A DNA stretch of 64,000 nucleotides from Delphinapterus leucas (lineage: Eukaryota; Chordata; Mammalia; Artiodactyla; Monodontidae): assembly GCF_002288925.2 (NCBI RefSeq), contig NW_022098076.1:72919425-72983424 (forward strand), in the 5' to 3' direction. The position numbers and the translations under genes are program-made. Within the stretch, counting starts at the first letter, position 1; every line of letters begins with the position of its first letter. Under the pieces are notes generated by a model. That model was not told the origin of the DNA. It was given only the letters and a program-made list of their open reading frames with translations, and made no database searches. Positions 11,541-24,280 of the stretch are shown here, in pieces.

Positions 11541-13737
11541 TCACTTTCTGTAGTGCTGTGGTTATTATTTACCATAAAACAGAAATAGGACATTTAATAA
11601 TGGATTATCTAATCGTGCTTTCCAGCTGAGAATATTAAAACATTTCTAACTTACCACCTTAAAAGATTTAGCTGACTAGTAGAATCTTAAAAGAGATTTT
11701 CTGTAGATCAGCAGGGAAAGAAAATTTATATTGCAAGAATGAAAGTGATAAAATGAAAAGAATATAAAGTGGGTAATTTTGTTACTCAGATTAATGCCAA
11801 ACACTAAGAACAAGAATCTGTAGTAGAAGAGAAGGGGGCCCAAGAGATTCAGAAATCTGAAGGAAGCCTCAGAGGAGGAAACTGCTCCATTTGACAAACC
11901 ACCAAAGAGAGTACATGGTTGCTGATTTAGCAATAAAACTTTTGGACTTTTTAGAAGCTGTATTATTTTGGTGGCTTACAAACCCCTTCTTAGATGTTGA
12001 AGATACGAGCTTTTTAAAACTTAATATTACCAAGTTAAACTTCGTTAAAGGTATCCAATTTTTCTTTACTTAAAAGTATTACCAAAGAAGCATGTTCTTT
12101 TTCTTGAAAGACACTCTCAGATCTTGGTTTAAATATTTTAAATAAATAAAATTTTAATAAATATTTCAGTACAAAATATAACCATTTTTAAAACATCTGT
12201 TACTGTAACTATTACAAAACATCAAATGATTGCATTTTACTACTGAATTACCCAATGATGAAAAGTACACAAAATATGGTAAAGCTAAGAAAACCCCATA
12301 CATTTTGTGCTAATGATGCTATCAAAGAGTCAGGAATGACCAGTTAGCTCCAATGTAACCAATGCAGTCAACTACAACCCTACATGAGAAGTGGGTCTGC
12401 TTCAGAGTCATACTTCCTCACTAAAAGCTCTTAAAGTATCATGGGTACAATGTATATGGGAGTATGAAAAGAAAATGTAATAGCATTTGAGATCTCTGTT
12501 TCCTCAGGGAAAACTGAAAGCAAAATATCACCTTGGAAGGTATTAGGACAAAATAATAAATTTTCTAAAACTACTCTTTATTCATTTCAGCTTCTTAAAA
12601 TTTCCTACATTGAAGTAAAATGTAAACTTTGACTATTTCACTCTTGTTGAAGAGAGACCTAAGAAAAAATCTTGGCTGTACACATGAATACTAGTGATAT
12701 GATTACTTTTCTTTGTAGCATGGTTGTAAAGAATAGAAATGGAGCTGATTTTCCCTATGTCTCAGCATTCTTCAAGCATCCAAGGAACTTAGAGCTAAAT
12801 CCTTTAGAGGGAAAAGAAACTCTAATACCTTTAAACAGGGTTTGACTTTAAAAAAAAAAATGCAAGGGGCAAAGTGATGTCACATCTAAGTCCTCAGAGA
12901 AACAATTAATATATGTAAAACAATATGGTGACAGTGTGGATACAGGTAAAGACCCATTATAGAATAAATATAGTTCTAAGAAGAGGACTGGACAGCAGAC
13001 TCTATAAATAAATTTTTCCCCAGTTACTTTCTAGACAAAATTGCAAATCATAGGAAAAATAGAATTTTAAAACTGAAAGAGACCTTGGAAATTATTTGAT
13101 ATAAATCTTTGATTTTGTACTTGAAGAAAAACCCAAGGATGACAAGTGAAGGTGAAATCTTCGAAGACTAAGCAGAAAGAGCCAGGACTACAACACAGCT
13201 TTGCTACTCTCAGGGGACCCATGTTTTAAACTAAAGAAATACATATTCTGTGTGATATCCCACGGGTATTTGTTGGTTTGTTTTTATTTAACAGGAATGC
13301 TTGTACATTTTTATGACAAGTATTTTATAGAATTTAATTTGTTTTTATATGCCACTGGGTGTTGAGTGCCAATCAAATGATTCTTAAGGCTATTTTTGAT
13401 TTTGTAAGTACTTGTGCACCTAACAAGTAAAAATTGTGGTTAGAACGTTAATGACAATATTTATTAAAGATTAGGGGATCTGGCATGTTAATAGATTTGG
13501 GAAACACCATGCCCCAGGGCCAACTTGAAGGAAGGAAGGAAGAGATGAAAGGAGGAGGGAAAGAAGGAACCCATTTCAAAGTAATTCTTGGGAGAAGAGA
13601 TGTCAACATTTTTTAGTGAAATGTTGAAAAATGGCTGATGAGAATTCCTTTTTAGCATCCATATCTATCTAGGGCACATATTGTTACTGTCATGATGAAT
13701 ATATCCTGCAGCACAAGAAAATTAAAATATCAACTCT
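11541..13737. other. No feature recognised
   Basis: About 2.2 kb of AT-rich sequence without a named repeat or plausible exon. A purine-rich patch (gaaggaaggaaggaag) lies near 13531. A faint MIR-like antisense stretch near 13080-13200 is too weak to call. Confidence 0.45.
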
Positions 13738-13950
13738 TCTGTGCTCAATTCAGTTTAACAAGTATTTATTGCCCTCCTTCACTCAGTCAACACTTATATA
13801 TTGAGTACCCACCACATACCAGCCGTGTTGCTGGAACTGCTAAAAATGCAATGGTGACCAAGATTAGTCCCTACCTTCAAGAAACCTCCAGCTTTAAGGG
13901 AAATCCAAGCAAGCAAACAAAAAAGAGGCAATGAATTGTTATTGCAATAT
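13738..13950 (+). mobile_element. L2-like LINE fragment
   Basis: It carries the old-repeat phrase of the type 'tattgagtacccaccacataccag ... gcaatggtgaccaagat ... ccctaccttcaagaaacctcc' (paraphrased here with gaps), which is common in L2-derived sequence. It is diverged and the family assignment is approximate. Confidence 0.55.
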
Positions 13951-14699
13951 GCTCAAAGAAAATTATAGCAAAAATCTGCCAAAGAGTGCCTAGAGGGAGA
14001 AAAAAGCAAACAGAACTTTGTCACTTTGGCTATATTGGAAAGAATTAATTATAAGTAACCAATATGGGGAAATCTACAGATCCTTATGCTTTCCCTTCTA
14101 CAGAATTTTTGAACTATTATGTCCACTAGTTTGAGCACAGCTGCAAAGACTGATTTCATGTACTTGTAATTTAATGTGTTTAATGTCTTTTTATTGGTGT
14201 CTGGTTATACAAAGGATTGACAGAGTGTTAGGAATTGGTGAGTCAAATAGATGTTTGCCCTACCTCCTGCTCTCTACTCAACACAATCATAAAATAAAAA
14301 TAGGAATTAAAGATTAGAGCCCAGGAAACTAAGGAGATACAGATTGGAAAGTCTATTCAAAAAGTTCTGTGAGTTTCTTTATTTTCTTCTCTTTGCTCCC
14401 ACACCACTTGATATTTCTCAATCATCGTTCCTCCATGCCTCTGACAGTCCTAGATACTTAAATCATCTATAAGTACACTTAAAACACCAGCAGGTAAAGA
14501 ACAATGTAATCCCAAATGATAACATCTGTGACATATTCCTTTAATGCTTAGAACTGGAAAATACTGACTTCCACTCTTGTTTCAGGGACTTCAACAGAAA
14601 ATGCCTAAAGTTGTTTGAAAGACCCCCCTATAGGAAAATAAAAGTATTTGCCTTTCAAAGAATAAGCAAACAGAAATTATAGAACCTCAGTTCGTAGCC
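13951..14699. other. No feature recognised
   Basis: Unassigned non-coding sequence. Confidence 0.45.
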
Positions 14700-14935
14700 C
14701 CTACTGAGATAAGAGAGCACGTCATGGGGCAGATTCAGACTAGCCACCAACTACTATGTAGAAAATAAATAAGCTACAAGGATGTATTGTACAGCACAGG
14801 GAAATATAGACATTATTTTATAATACTTTAAATGGAGTATAATCTAAAAATATTAAATCACCACATTGTACACCTAAAATTAATATATTACTATAAATCA
14901 ACTATACTTTAATTTTTTTAAAAAATTTAATTTTG
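14700..14935 (+). mobile_element. L1 3' UTR fragment
   Basis: It matches the cetartiodactyl L1 tail seen elsewhere in this window (33.5 and 47.5 kb): 'gctacaaggatgtattgtac', 'aatggagtataatct', 'attgtacacctaaaatt' and 'atcaactatactttaa', ending in A/T-rich tail sequence. The 5' truncation point is near 14700. Confidence 0.8.
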
Positions 14936-15389
14936 TTCATGGTCATTTATGAAATGTATGTTCTTGATTACAAACCATCTTTTTCCCCACAAGAATTTTT
15001 AAAGGTTATTTCAATGATTTCTCAAAAATTTTTACTGTTCGTACAAATGTCTCAGTAATCTTCCCAGCGTGCGGAAGATGGCACTGTCCAGACTGGCCAT
15101 GGTCTAAGCTGCATTACATTCCTGGAAATCTCTTGGGAGAAGAAAGGTTTCAAAGCTTAAATCCTGCCCCCCAAAAGCTTGTAGAGTCTTTACTTTGCAT
15201 CTCGTGGGTATGTATGTGAAATTTAAATGGAAAACTAAGGTTATTCATAGAAATTCACTGGAGACTAAAATTGATGAATTAATGAATAATTTAAGGCAAG
15301 AATGGGTAAAGTAGGCATTGCTTTATGCACTGTAAGATGAGTAGGTTAGATGAAAGTAAAGCTGTAAAAGGTAAATTTGCCTGTGAAAT
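14936..15389. other. No feature recognised
   Basis: Unassigned AT-rich sequence. Confidence 0.45.
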
Positions 15390-15590
15390 AGACATTTATT
15401 GGGCATCTCGGTCAATTACTGTACACATGTAATCTCATTTAATCTTCCCAACGGTCCTTGTACAGATGAGACTGAGGCTTAGAAACTTATCACTGGGTCA
15501 AGTAGTTGGAAAACTGTAGCACTTATTTTCACCACTCTTTCCTGTCCAAAGCCCATGCCCCTTCCACTAAACCACACAGCCAACATGTAC
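15390..15590 (-). mobile_element. MIR SINE (minus)
   Basis: Antisense MIR order is visible: 'aatctcatttaatcttccc', 'gatgagactgaggcttag', then 'aaagcccatgcccctt'. It is diverged. Confidence 0.7.
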
Positions 15591-15764
15591 TCTATAAGCA
15601 GACTTCCTCGGTGTAACACTGTCATTCGTACACTTACATTAATAAAAGGAGGATTGAATGGGGCCTTGGGGCCCTAGAGCAAACTCATGGGACTCTACAG
15701 GCTTTAATACTATAGATGCGCTCTGCCCTCTGCCTTTAGCTTCCTTATTTTCCCTGGTTGCTTT

Positions 15765-16225
15765 GGTGAGCACCTGCTCAGTTGCAAATAACAAAAAAAC
15801 TAGCTCCGGCTGATGTCAGACAAGAAGTTTCACCTAGCTGAAAACTCCAAGGGCACCAGCTCTATCTAGACGTAGATGAATCAAGGGACTCAGACAATAT
15901 GAGGACTTGATTTTTTGTCATTCCTCTGTTCTGCATTTCTCTTGTTGGTTGCACTTTGAGGCCCTTCATGGTGACAAGATGCCTGCCGGCAGGTTCAGGC
16001 TTACTTCCTCATATGTCTAGATCTAGTGGAGGATGAAGGAATGGATAGATATTTTATCTAACAGTATTTTGTGTGACTCACAGTGGCAAAAATAAATTCC
16101 TGAACCAATCCCCCTCGACAGAAGAACGTGACACTCAGTTGGCCAGGCTGGAGCCATATTCCCATTCCTGAAGGTGGGGACGCAGACAATACCACTAGAG
16201 TTACAGGGTAGTGACAGTGGGTATT
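15765..16225. mobile_element. Unnamed interspersed repeat, family A, copy 1
   Basis: It shares its layout with 28455-29080: an opening 'gttgcaaataac/gttgcacgcaacc' block, an interior mentioning 'caccagctctatctag' or equivalent, and a distal part with short blocks such as 'ctgaaccaatcccc' that recur in mammalian repeats of this kind. I recognise the layout from other mammalian genomes but cannot assign the family name, so the orientation is left open. Confidence 0.5.
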
Positions 16226-16740
16226 TTCCCAAGGTAATTAAAAGTACTATACTCAGAAAACAAGGTTAATGTTTCCTAAATGTCAAAAAACATGACATTT
16301 CCATTACAGTTCAGAATTAGAAGAAAATACAAGTATTTTCTATAAAAAAGTCTCATGCACAGGCACCAAAGCTATAGGTGTTTGCGAATAACAGTGACAT
16401 ACACATCAAGGATAATTAAGACCAAGCAAACATGGACAGAAAATATATCATGGTCATGCTTCTGCATGTTTAACTCATACCTGATAGTGAGAACCACCTT
16501 TGTATACAAGGAATCCTGATATAGAACATCACCCAAAGACAGTCAACAGATGGAAGAGACCTAGAACACAGGTCCTATCCTCAACAGACTGGCATTCCAT
16601 GTCACCATGGTGGCAGTAATCTCATTTGTTCAGAATATCTATTAGCATTTCATGGAACAGAGTTTGAGAAATGTTCCATTTTTATGACTCCCCCTCAATG
16701 AATATTCACGTAGGAATATATAGAGAACTACACCTAGTTT
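16226..16740. other. No feature recognised
   Basis: Unassigned non-coding sequence up to the L1 target-site duplication. Confidence 0.45.
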
Positions 16741-17135
16741 ACACATAGCTTTTTTTTTTTAACATCTTTATTGGAGTATAGTTGCTTTACAATGTTACGT
16801 TAGTTTCTGCTGTATAACGAGTGAATCAGCCATATGTATACATATATCCCCATATCCCACCCCTCTTGCATCTCCCTCCCACCCTACCCATCCCCCCCCC
16901 GGTGGTCACAAAGCAGCCTGATCTCCCTGTGCTATGTGGCTGCTTCCCACTAGCTATCTATATTACATTTGTAGTGTATATATGTCCATGCCACTCTCTC
17001 ACTTTGTCCCAGCTTACCCTTCCCCCTTCCAGTGTCCTCAAGTCCATTCTCTATGTCTGCATCTTTATTCCTGTCCTGCCCCTAGGTTCATCAGAACTTT
17101 TTTTTTTTAGATTCCATATATAACACATAGCTTTT
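16741..17135 (-). mobile_element. 5'-truncated L1 with 13-bp target-site duplication
   Basis: The target-site duplication 'acacatagctttt' flanks the insert (16741-16753 and 17123-17135). On the plus strand it opens with a poly-T, then 'aacatctttattggagtata', the antisense of a relatively young cetartiodactyl L1 3' end, followed by about 350 bp of 3' UTR. The clean duplication and good match to the tail make this one of the younger insertions here. The short open frame across it is UTR, not a gene. Confidence 0.9.
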
Positions 17136-17654
17136 CGATATGCTGAGTTTGGGAAAGAAAGCACTGAGTTTTAAAATTTTGGTGGTATCAAAAAAACAGC
17201 TCACTTTTCTTTCCCTTCCTACAACCATTGGGAAACATAGTCAAAGTCAGGGGACAATCTGTATCTGTGGACATGAGCAAAGCTACATCATCATCTTGGT
17301 CTCATTAACACATGTCTAAGTGAGCTGATCAGTTATAAACGGGGTCCCTGATGCTACGAGGAAAGAATTTAATCATCACAGACACCTCTCAGAGATGTCA
17401 TGCCAGTCTGAAAAGTCTACCCAGGGCAGATAGAAGAATCTGAGGGTTCAAAATGAACAGACTGCTATATCAGTATAACCCAATTTCCAATAATATTTTT
17501 GTTTTATTACCATCTGCATTGTAATATTGAAAGAATAATTGAGAAAGAAGAAAATAATCTTATACTGAATAGTTTACATAGAGAGCAGGTCATTTCTCCT
17601 CACTTTGTGAGAGGAGAGGCTCTTTCATACATAAAAATTTATCAACCTACTACC
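17136..17654. other. No feature recognised
   Basis: Unassigned non-coding sequence. Confidence 0.45.
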
Positions 17655-17875
17655 TACAAGAAGGAGGTAGCATGGCGTCCTAGAGAGTGACAAGCACGGG
17701 GCACATGAGAACTATCGCTCAGTTCACTTAGCAGTGTGACCTTGAGCAAACCACTTCACCTCTAGGGACTCGGTTTTCTCACTTGCAAAATGCAGTCAGT
17801 TAAGACCTGGCCTGCCTGCCTCTTGAGTCTGTTGGGAGAGCTAAATGCATACGAAAGTATTTTGTCAAATATGAA
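17655..17875 (+). mobile_element. MIR SINE (plus)
   Basis: The forward MIR core is clear: 'agcagtgtgaccttgagcaa', 'cacttcacctctagggactc', 'ttttctcacttgcaaaatg', then 'gagctaaatgcatac'. Confidence 0.85.
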
Positions 17876-18009
17876 TTATAGGAAGACAAAAGAGTGTATT
17901 TATAGAGAAATATTACAACATTTGAGGGGGAAAATACTTTCTATTATTGCATAAGTAAACCATTCATTTTATTCCCTGATCTTTCTTTTTTAAAACCACT
18001 GAAGCCGTC

Positions 18010-18262
18010 GTATTGATATAATACAGTGAAGTGGTTTCAAGCAGAGCCTGTGGCAATAGGGAGACCAACTCCCCAGTGCTGCTTGTGTGACCCTGAAGCA
18101 GCTCTTTAGCCTCCCAGCACCTGAGACTCCCCGTGTGTATTGAGGAAAATAATATGTTCCTAATAAACTAATTATGAGGGTTAAATGAGATAATGTATGT
18201 AAAATACTCCGTATAGCACCTGGCACATAACAGACACAGTAATTTGCCAGCATTTATTATCA
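18010..18262 (+). mobile_element. MIR SINE (plus), nearly full length
   Basis: The forward MIR order is preserved from the tRNA-like head ('gtggtttcaagcagagcc') through 'ttgtgtgaccctgaagcag' to the tail 'aaatgagataatgtatgtaa', 'agcacctggcacataacag'. It is the second MIR in the same orientation within 400 bp. Confidence 0.85.
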
Positions 18263-19289
18263 GGAAGGGTATGAGAAGCTATTTCCCTTAGGCTTGCTTC
18301 TGTCGGCTTCCCCCCCGCTCAAGGTCACTCTGATTGCCAAAAAAGTTCAATGCAGTGCCAAGAAGAACAGAAATCTTTGGTTCATTGTGGAAATGAAGGA
18401 ATATACAGGAAGAACTGGAATCTGGTATGGGAAAGCCATTCTCTCTAGCACACAGCAGTCTCACCGAGGCCCCTGAACTAATGCAAATTGCTTGTAACTG
18501 TTCAGCAAGCTACTGTCTGGCCCCCAGAGCCCGTCCTTTGAAAGCTTTACAGCTTGCATAAGCCCTTCTACTGGCTATCAGACCCAGGCATCTTCCCAGA
18601 GAAATTCTCGCTTTGTTGTACATCAATGGGACATTTAAAAGAAGGCATCTTTTGAGAAGCTTCTTCATGAAGTTATAGAATTATAGCATTTATTCCTAAA
18701 TGGCCCAGGGATGACAGATTTAAATGCCTAGAGACAGTAACATAAACAAGTGAAGCAGGGCTCGTATTCTTTCAACAGGAATGCGTTGTTAGTGTCTTAA
18801 AACCAAAGAGATAGTCTGCATTTAAAAAGGAAATGTACTCTTCCCATATATTTTTGAAACCTGTGGATGCCTTGACTTTTATGTCTTCCAAATTAGACAG
18901 ACATGGTGGTGGATACTGAAATATATACCCATACTAGAAGAAAATCAACAATAAGCAAAGCAAGTGGAACTAGCATTTAGTCCCTGCATTGGGGTGAAAA
19001 CAGGGAGTGGTGAAGACTGAGACAAATGGGGGAAGCAGATGCCATTTGATTTGGAGGCACCCTTCTGCTCTAGTCTATTCTGCCATGTAAGAATGTGAGG
19101 CTGGTATTAAGTCTTCCAATTTTCGAATGGAGGGCAGAAACCTGGTTTTTAAGTGAAATCTCCCAACTTTTGAGCGTTGGCTTGGCTTGGAGAAATTTAC
19201 AAACAATGCAGGTCAAAAAAAAGTATCTGTAGGCCAAATGTGGCTTTGCGATTGCTGACAATTGCAAGAGCCTCCGTTGCAGAGAAGTA
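18263..19289. other. No feature recognised
   Basis: Unassigned. Short frames near 18294 (plus) and 19070 (minus) lack domain signatures and splice context. Confidence 0.45.
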
Positions 19290-19400
19290 ACAGATTGCAA
19301 AGGAGCCTAAGTGACCTGGTCAAGGTCACACTGATATTGGCAAAGCCAGAAGTTGAACCCGGATCTCCTGACCCCCCAGCCCAGGAAAATCAGTCTGTCT
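19290..19400 (-). mobile_element. MIR SINE core fragment (minus)
   Basis: It reads 'taagtgacctggtcaaggtc' then 'gccagaagttgaacccgg', the antisense MIR core. Only about 110 bp remain. Confidence 0.75.
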
Positions 19401-20935
19401 TTTCACATCTAAACAAGTCACAATATTATTGACAGCAGAATTCATGAAAATAGAACAGACCAGTTAAAAATACATGTTCTTGTTATTTCTTCCTCTTTTT
19501 TTTTCCTCAAGAGATTTCCCCATTTTCTCATGTATTATCTAGGACATGATAAGACCCCCCTCTTCTCCTTTCTTAGTGTGATAATAATTCCCCCACTCAC
19601 AGAAAGCAATCTTCTGCTTGATAGCTAATGCCTTGGTAGATTTAAGGAAATATACTGCAGCCAATATGCAGAGAGATTTGGTACAAGCAGCACAAATTGT
19701 ATCATTTAAATCAATATTTTCAATGATATACATTCAGAACAAAATCACGCACATTCTAACTGCTAGCTTGCATAGTTTTTAATACCCAGTATGAAATTTA
19801 AAGACCACATATGGACATTCTGGTCAAAATGATAGTTTCCATACAGCATAACAATGGCAAAATTACTCATTTGGTTACAGATCAGGGCATCAAATGCCAA
19901 ATATTAATGAAAAAAAAATTTTTTTTTACATAGTGCATCTAATTGGTCCAGCCTCTCATGCTCTGATGCACCACAGGCTTAAACTAAAGAGATTACTTGT
20001 GGTTACCTGGTGAGCTTATGCCACCCAACCCAAAAGCTATATGACAGCAGGAGCTGAATAGCAAATTATTAGGTAGTGGAAAAACAATGATTAAAACCTA
20101 AAGCTGGCCTGCTTACATCCATAATTATTTTTATTCAGCACATTTGGAAGTGAAACCACATTTTTCCCCTGCCTTTTTCATGCTCTCTTTTTCCTTTTGA
20201 GCTATCGATGTATTTTGTATTTCATCTACTTATTAACAGTGTGGAAACTCAGTAAGAAAAGCTGAACTTCAAACATTTATTTTGTCAATTGGTTATGTAG
20301 CTGAAACCAAGGTGTTCTTTCCACATCTAAGGGCACTGATTAACTTCCCTTAAGGTCTAAACCCCTTTTAGAACCCTGTACTCAGAGAGACTGAATCTTA
20401 TGCTGTGATAAAATCAAAAGTTCTGAAGACAGGAAAAAAAGGAAAAGGCTGCCAAATTTAATATATCTTCCATCTGCTAAAGCTACATGACACCTGCAGC
20501 TAATACCATCCCTTCAGAACTGAAGCATCAGGAATACCTATGTAAGGACAAAAATGGATAGACCTCAATGAATTAGAAAATGTCATTTGTGTGGACATTC
20601 CACTCCCTAATGAGGCTGTGAACTGAGTTCTTACTGTCCTATATCAACACTGGAAAATTCCCCAAGGTATGGAAGGGACCAGGATGTTCTCTCCTTCAAC
20701 CCATCACGTTCCTGGAAGCCACAGCTGTGCTTTCGAATTGCAGGCAAGCCTCGAGAGAGATGCAGAAGTCATCCTTGGTTCAACTCTAGTGGGAACTCGT
20801 TTCTCTGGCACAAATCTTTGCTAGGAGATTTGCAACACCCCCTTGATTTATAAGAAAACGTTCTTTGCTTCTCTGACCACAACCTCAGAAAAGCAGGCAG
20901 TCCTGCTTCATTTCATCACTGTCCCTGGAACCATA
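19401..20935. other. No feature recognised
   Basis: About 1.5 kb without a named repeat. An A8/T9 run (near 19911-19926) is the only low-complexity stretch of note. Confidence 0.45.
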
Positions 20936-21145
20936 ACAAAAACAGCTAACACGTATAGAACACTTAATATTTTATGGATGAGCTCACTTGATCCTTATAA
21001 CAAGTTTATGAGGCAGCTATAATTATCATTATCCCCATTTTACAGCTGAGGAAACAAAGGCTTAAAATACTAGGTGTCTTGCGTAAAATCACACAACTAG
21101 TAAATGATATGGAAGGATTTGAACCTAGGCAGGCTGGTTCTTAAT
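20936..21145 (-). mobile_element. MIR SINE (minus)
   Basis: The antisense MIR is well preserved: 'attatccccattttacagct', 'gaggaaacaaaggctt', 'aaaatcacacaactagtaaa', 'ggatttgaacctaggcag'. Confidence 0.85.
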
Positions 21146-21244
21146 CCCTATATGTTATGCTGAAGGTACAATGAAAGGCCTCATCTTGCCTTGAGTTTCA
21201 TTCATTCTTAGATAATACTACCGCAGTATTAAAGGAACTCTTTA

Positions 21245-21448
21245 GGGGCTTCCCTGGTGGCGCAGTGGTTGAGAGTAAGCCTGCCGATGCAGGGGACACG
21301 GGTTCGTGCCGCGGTCCGGGAAAATCCCACGTGCCGCAGAGCGGCTGGACCCGTGAGCCATGGCCGCTGAGCCTGCGCGTCCGGAGCCTGTGCTCCGCAA
21401 CGGGAGAGGCCACAACTGTGAGAGGCCCGCGTATCGCAAAAAAAAAAA
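21245..21448 (+). mobile_element. CHR-type cetacean SINE, short form
   Basis: It starts 'ggggcttccctggtggcg' and carries Pol III box A-like 'tggcgcagtggttgaga' and box B 'gggttcgtgcc', then the GC-rich tRNA-unrelated part (agagcggctggacccg and gcgcgtccggagcctgtgct-like text), ending in an A-rich tail. No clear target-site duplication is seen. The frames of 119 and 77 codons over it are SINE translation artefacts. Confidence 0.95.
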
Positions 21449-21824
21449 CAACCAACCTTATGCTTTCATCCTCCTCAGTGCTCACCAACAGCATTTGATA
21501 CCCCAGAGTATATGAAAAGATTTTTTTTAATTCTAATAAAGCTTTAAAAAGACCCAAAAGGAGATGTAAGGCTGACCAGATTCCTCCTAAAACGTATCAC
21601 TCAATTCCTCCTTCCTCACAACTCCTTACTGAGGATGTGAACCATCCCCTACCTCACTGACCCCAGCACCAGCTTGGAGAAAATTTTCTCTACGTCTCCC
21701 TCCTCCTCTTCTCTTACTCAAGAGCAATAACTATGTCTGCACGTTGCTCCAAACTGACAAAAAAATAAGATAAAATTTAAATGTTCATTCAACATTGATT
21801 TTAGTCTACTTGATGGCCAGTTTC

Positions 21825-21853
21825 CGCCGCCCCCCCCCCCCGCCCCCGCCGCC
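21825..21853. repeat. C-rich tract
   Basis: A run of about 14 C is followed by further C-runs (gcccccgccgcc) in an AT-rich setting. The minus strand is therefore G-rich with several G-runs, a possible G-quadruplex-forming stretch. Confidence 0.9.
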
Positions 21854-22861
21854 ATTTCTCCCTATGACCTCTTGTCCTGGGTTTTTAGAATCTGCACATG
21901 CCAGGGGCACATAGCAATGTCAAAAGACCATTTGCACTAAACGCACTTGTGTTCAGGCTATCAGCCCACTCCTGACAGCAAAGCATCCACCCCTCCTTCT
22001 CCTTCTCCTTTGATCACAAGCAGCAGTACACAAGCAGTGGGCTTGAAGTCAATATACTCTCTCCTATAAGAACGAGGGGGCTTGAAATGTGGAGTTCTGA
22101 CTGACTAGCTCGTTTATGTGTCATGTAAACAAAACCTAAGTGCTTCAGTCTCAAATGACATTTCTGGTCACAGAGCCTGAGCTTTCAACTCTACCTTACT
22201 TCCGTGTGACTGCAGATTACGTGCAAAGTAAGAGCAATCAGCTATTGCTACAACGTCCAAGAAGGCAAACAGACGACACCCTAGAGCTGAGTTCAGACTC
22301 TGATAAACTATAATACAGTCATCTGAGTTAACGGCTCAACTATTTCTTTTTCTGTTACTTTCACCTTCGATGACCTTGGTAAAAATCAGAACAATGTATC
22401 TGGCAAGTTCTTTTTTAAAGAGGATTTTGAAAATTGCAACGAGACAGTCAATTCCATGATGATTTAGTACCCAGAATATCAATACTTCTCTTACCCTGAC
22501 CTCCAATAATCTATTCTTTCTTATCAGTTCTAGATTTCAAGACACATGACACCTAGTAAGTAATTTGTCCATGTTCTATTTCTGTTTGGTATAAAAGCAA
22601 GCGGCAATATATTTACATTCAATTTAAATAGCTCACTGCTTCCTATGATGAGATTTAAGGTGATTTACAGCTAACTGGAACAAAAGCAACAGTAAGTGTG
22701 TTTGTCAGGTGTGAGTGTAAGAGCCGTCAGTTTACAGATTAAAATGCTGTCCTTCATATTTGCAGCTAGGACCCTTAAGTGTACTGGCAATGGAAGTACA
22801 CTTTGGGCTTTTCAGCTAGAAGGATGTCCAAGATGAGCCACGGTTAGGCAGAAGAGATTAT
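21854..22861. other. No feature recognised
   Basis: About 1 kb of unassigned non-coding sequence. Confidence 0.45.
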
Positions 22862-23315
22862 AGTTGGTTCCTAGGACTGCCATACAAACCAGCTGGCTTA
22901 AAATAACTGACCAGAAACTGGGTGGCTTAAAATGACAGAAATTTATTCTCTCACGGGTCTGAAGACTAGAAGTTTGAAATCAAGGGGTTGGCAGGGCGAT
23001 CCTCCCTTCAGAGGCGCTAGCGTAGAATTCTTCCTTGCTTCTTCTACCTTCTGGTAGTTACTGGCAATCCTTAGTGTTCCTTGGTTTGTAATGCATCACT
23101 TCAACCTCTGCCTCCATTGCCTTCTCACCTATGCGTCTTTGTGTCTGTTTTTTCATCTTATAAAAACCCCCAATCACTGGATCAGGGCCCACCCTAATCC
23201 AGTGTGAATTCATTTTAACAGATTACATCTGCAAAGACCTTATTTCCAAATAAGGTCACATTCCGAAGTACTGGGTGGACATGAGTTTTGGGGAGACACT
23301 ATTCAACCCAACGCA
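22862..23315 (-). mobile_element. MaLR LTR (MLT1-like), minus
   Basis: On the plus strand it opens 'ctgggtggcttaaaatgac', 'agaaatttattctctcac', and ends 'ccttatttccaaataaggtc', 'ttttggggagacactattca'. This is the reverse of the MLT1 LTR seen at 27.5 and 53.0 kb. It is a solo-type LTR with no internal region visible. Confidence 0.8.
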
Positions 23316-23500
23316 GGGATGCTAGAGAGGGATTCAGGTGGTTTGAATTCTTCCCCGAGACTCGTCACAAGCTAATTGTGTGACACTGGGCAAGTCACTT
23401 TACCACTCTGAGTCTCAGCACCTTGCCTTAAAATGAAGGGCTTTGAACTAGGTGTTCTCTGAGTGCCCTCCAAAGCTCTACCATTTGTGACTCTCTCATG
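23316..23500 (+). mobile_element. MIR SINE (plus)
   Basis: The forward core reads 'ctaattgtgtgacactgggc', 'aagtcactttaccactctga', 'gtctcagcacc', directly following the LTR. Confidence 0.8.
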
Positions 23501-24054
23501 TGCTCAGTGTCAGCCGTCCCAATTTCCCCTTATGAACAGTGGCAACACACTTATCAGCCAGCTGGCCAGCTGGGAGCAATGCTCACGCAACAGAGCAATG
23601 GGAAACAGGTAGCTCGGGCAGTGAGAGTGCAAGTTTCAATTTGGCCTTCACGTGAATTCCATTTTAAGATACAGCATCAGATAGAAATCGATGGAGTTTT
23701 TACAGCTCAAAAAATATGCTTTATTCCTAACATGCTTATTTTAAATTCTATGGAAATGCTTTTCTAAGGCATGGTAGAAACTGAAACAACATGATAGCAC
23801 CTGTTTTGTTTTTTCATAATTGAATTCGGTTTTTGCAAGCTACATGTTCTCACAGATTCTTGGCACCAGAGTAATGTTGATAGAGATCATGCCATACAAT
23901 GAACTTTTAAGCAACACCTTTTCCTGGATCATCTATATTTTTATAAACATAAAAAATATATCATCATGAAAATTATTAAGGGGTTGTTTGAAGCTGAGAT
24001 ATGAAAAAGAAACATTTTCTACCTTTAGAACTCTGTATCTTAAACACAACTTGT
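23501..24054. other. No feature recognised
   Basis: Unassigned. An 89-codon plus-strand frame begins near 23498 but shows no domain, signal peptide or splice pattern. Confidence 0.45.
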
Positions 24055-24280
24055 TGGAGAAGAAAGAGTGTGCAGTCGTAAAGAGATAAGACTGGATTTG
24101 ATTTCTAGCTCTGCCATTCATTAGCTCTGTGACTTTAGGCAAATTATTTAACTTCTCTGAGTCTCTTTTTCCTCATCTGAAAAATAAGGCTAAAAAAATT
24201 TTTTTTTTCCATAGGGTGGCCATAAGACATGAGAAATAATGTATGAAACTCACTTAGCTCAGTGTCTGGCACAGAGGAGA
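24055..24280 (+). mobile_element. MIR SINE (plus), split by a short A/T run
   Basis: The forward core includes 'gctctgccattcattagctc', 'tgtgactttaggcaaatt', 'ttcctcatctgaaaaataag', then an A7/T10 run near 24193-24209 and the tail 'gctcagtgtctggcacag'. Confidence 0.85.

Noticed and set aside
16821..17123. 100-codon plus-strand frame rich in Pro and Leu
   Set aside because: Antisense reading of the L1 3' UTR inside a duplication-flanked insertion.
21245..21320. tRNA gene suggested by box A and box B matches in the SINE heads
   Set aside because: The promoters belong to tRNA-derived SINEs; the cloverleaf is not preserved and each is followed by a SINE body and A tail.
21198..21557. 119-codon minus-strand frame
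   Set aside because: It lies across the CHR SINE; equivalent frames with the same residues (GLSLLWPLPLRSTGSGRAGS type) recur at the other SINE copies, so it is a repeat artefact.
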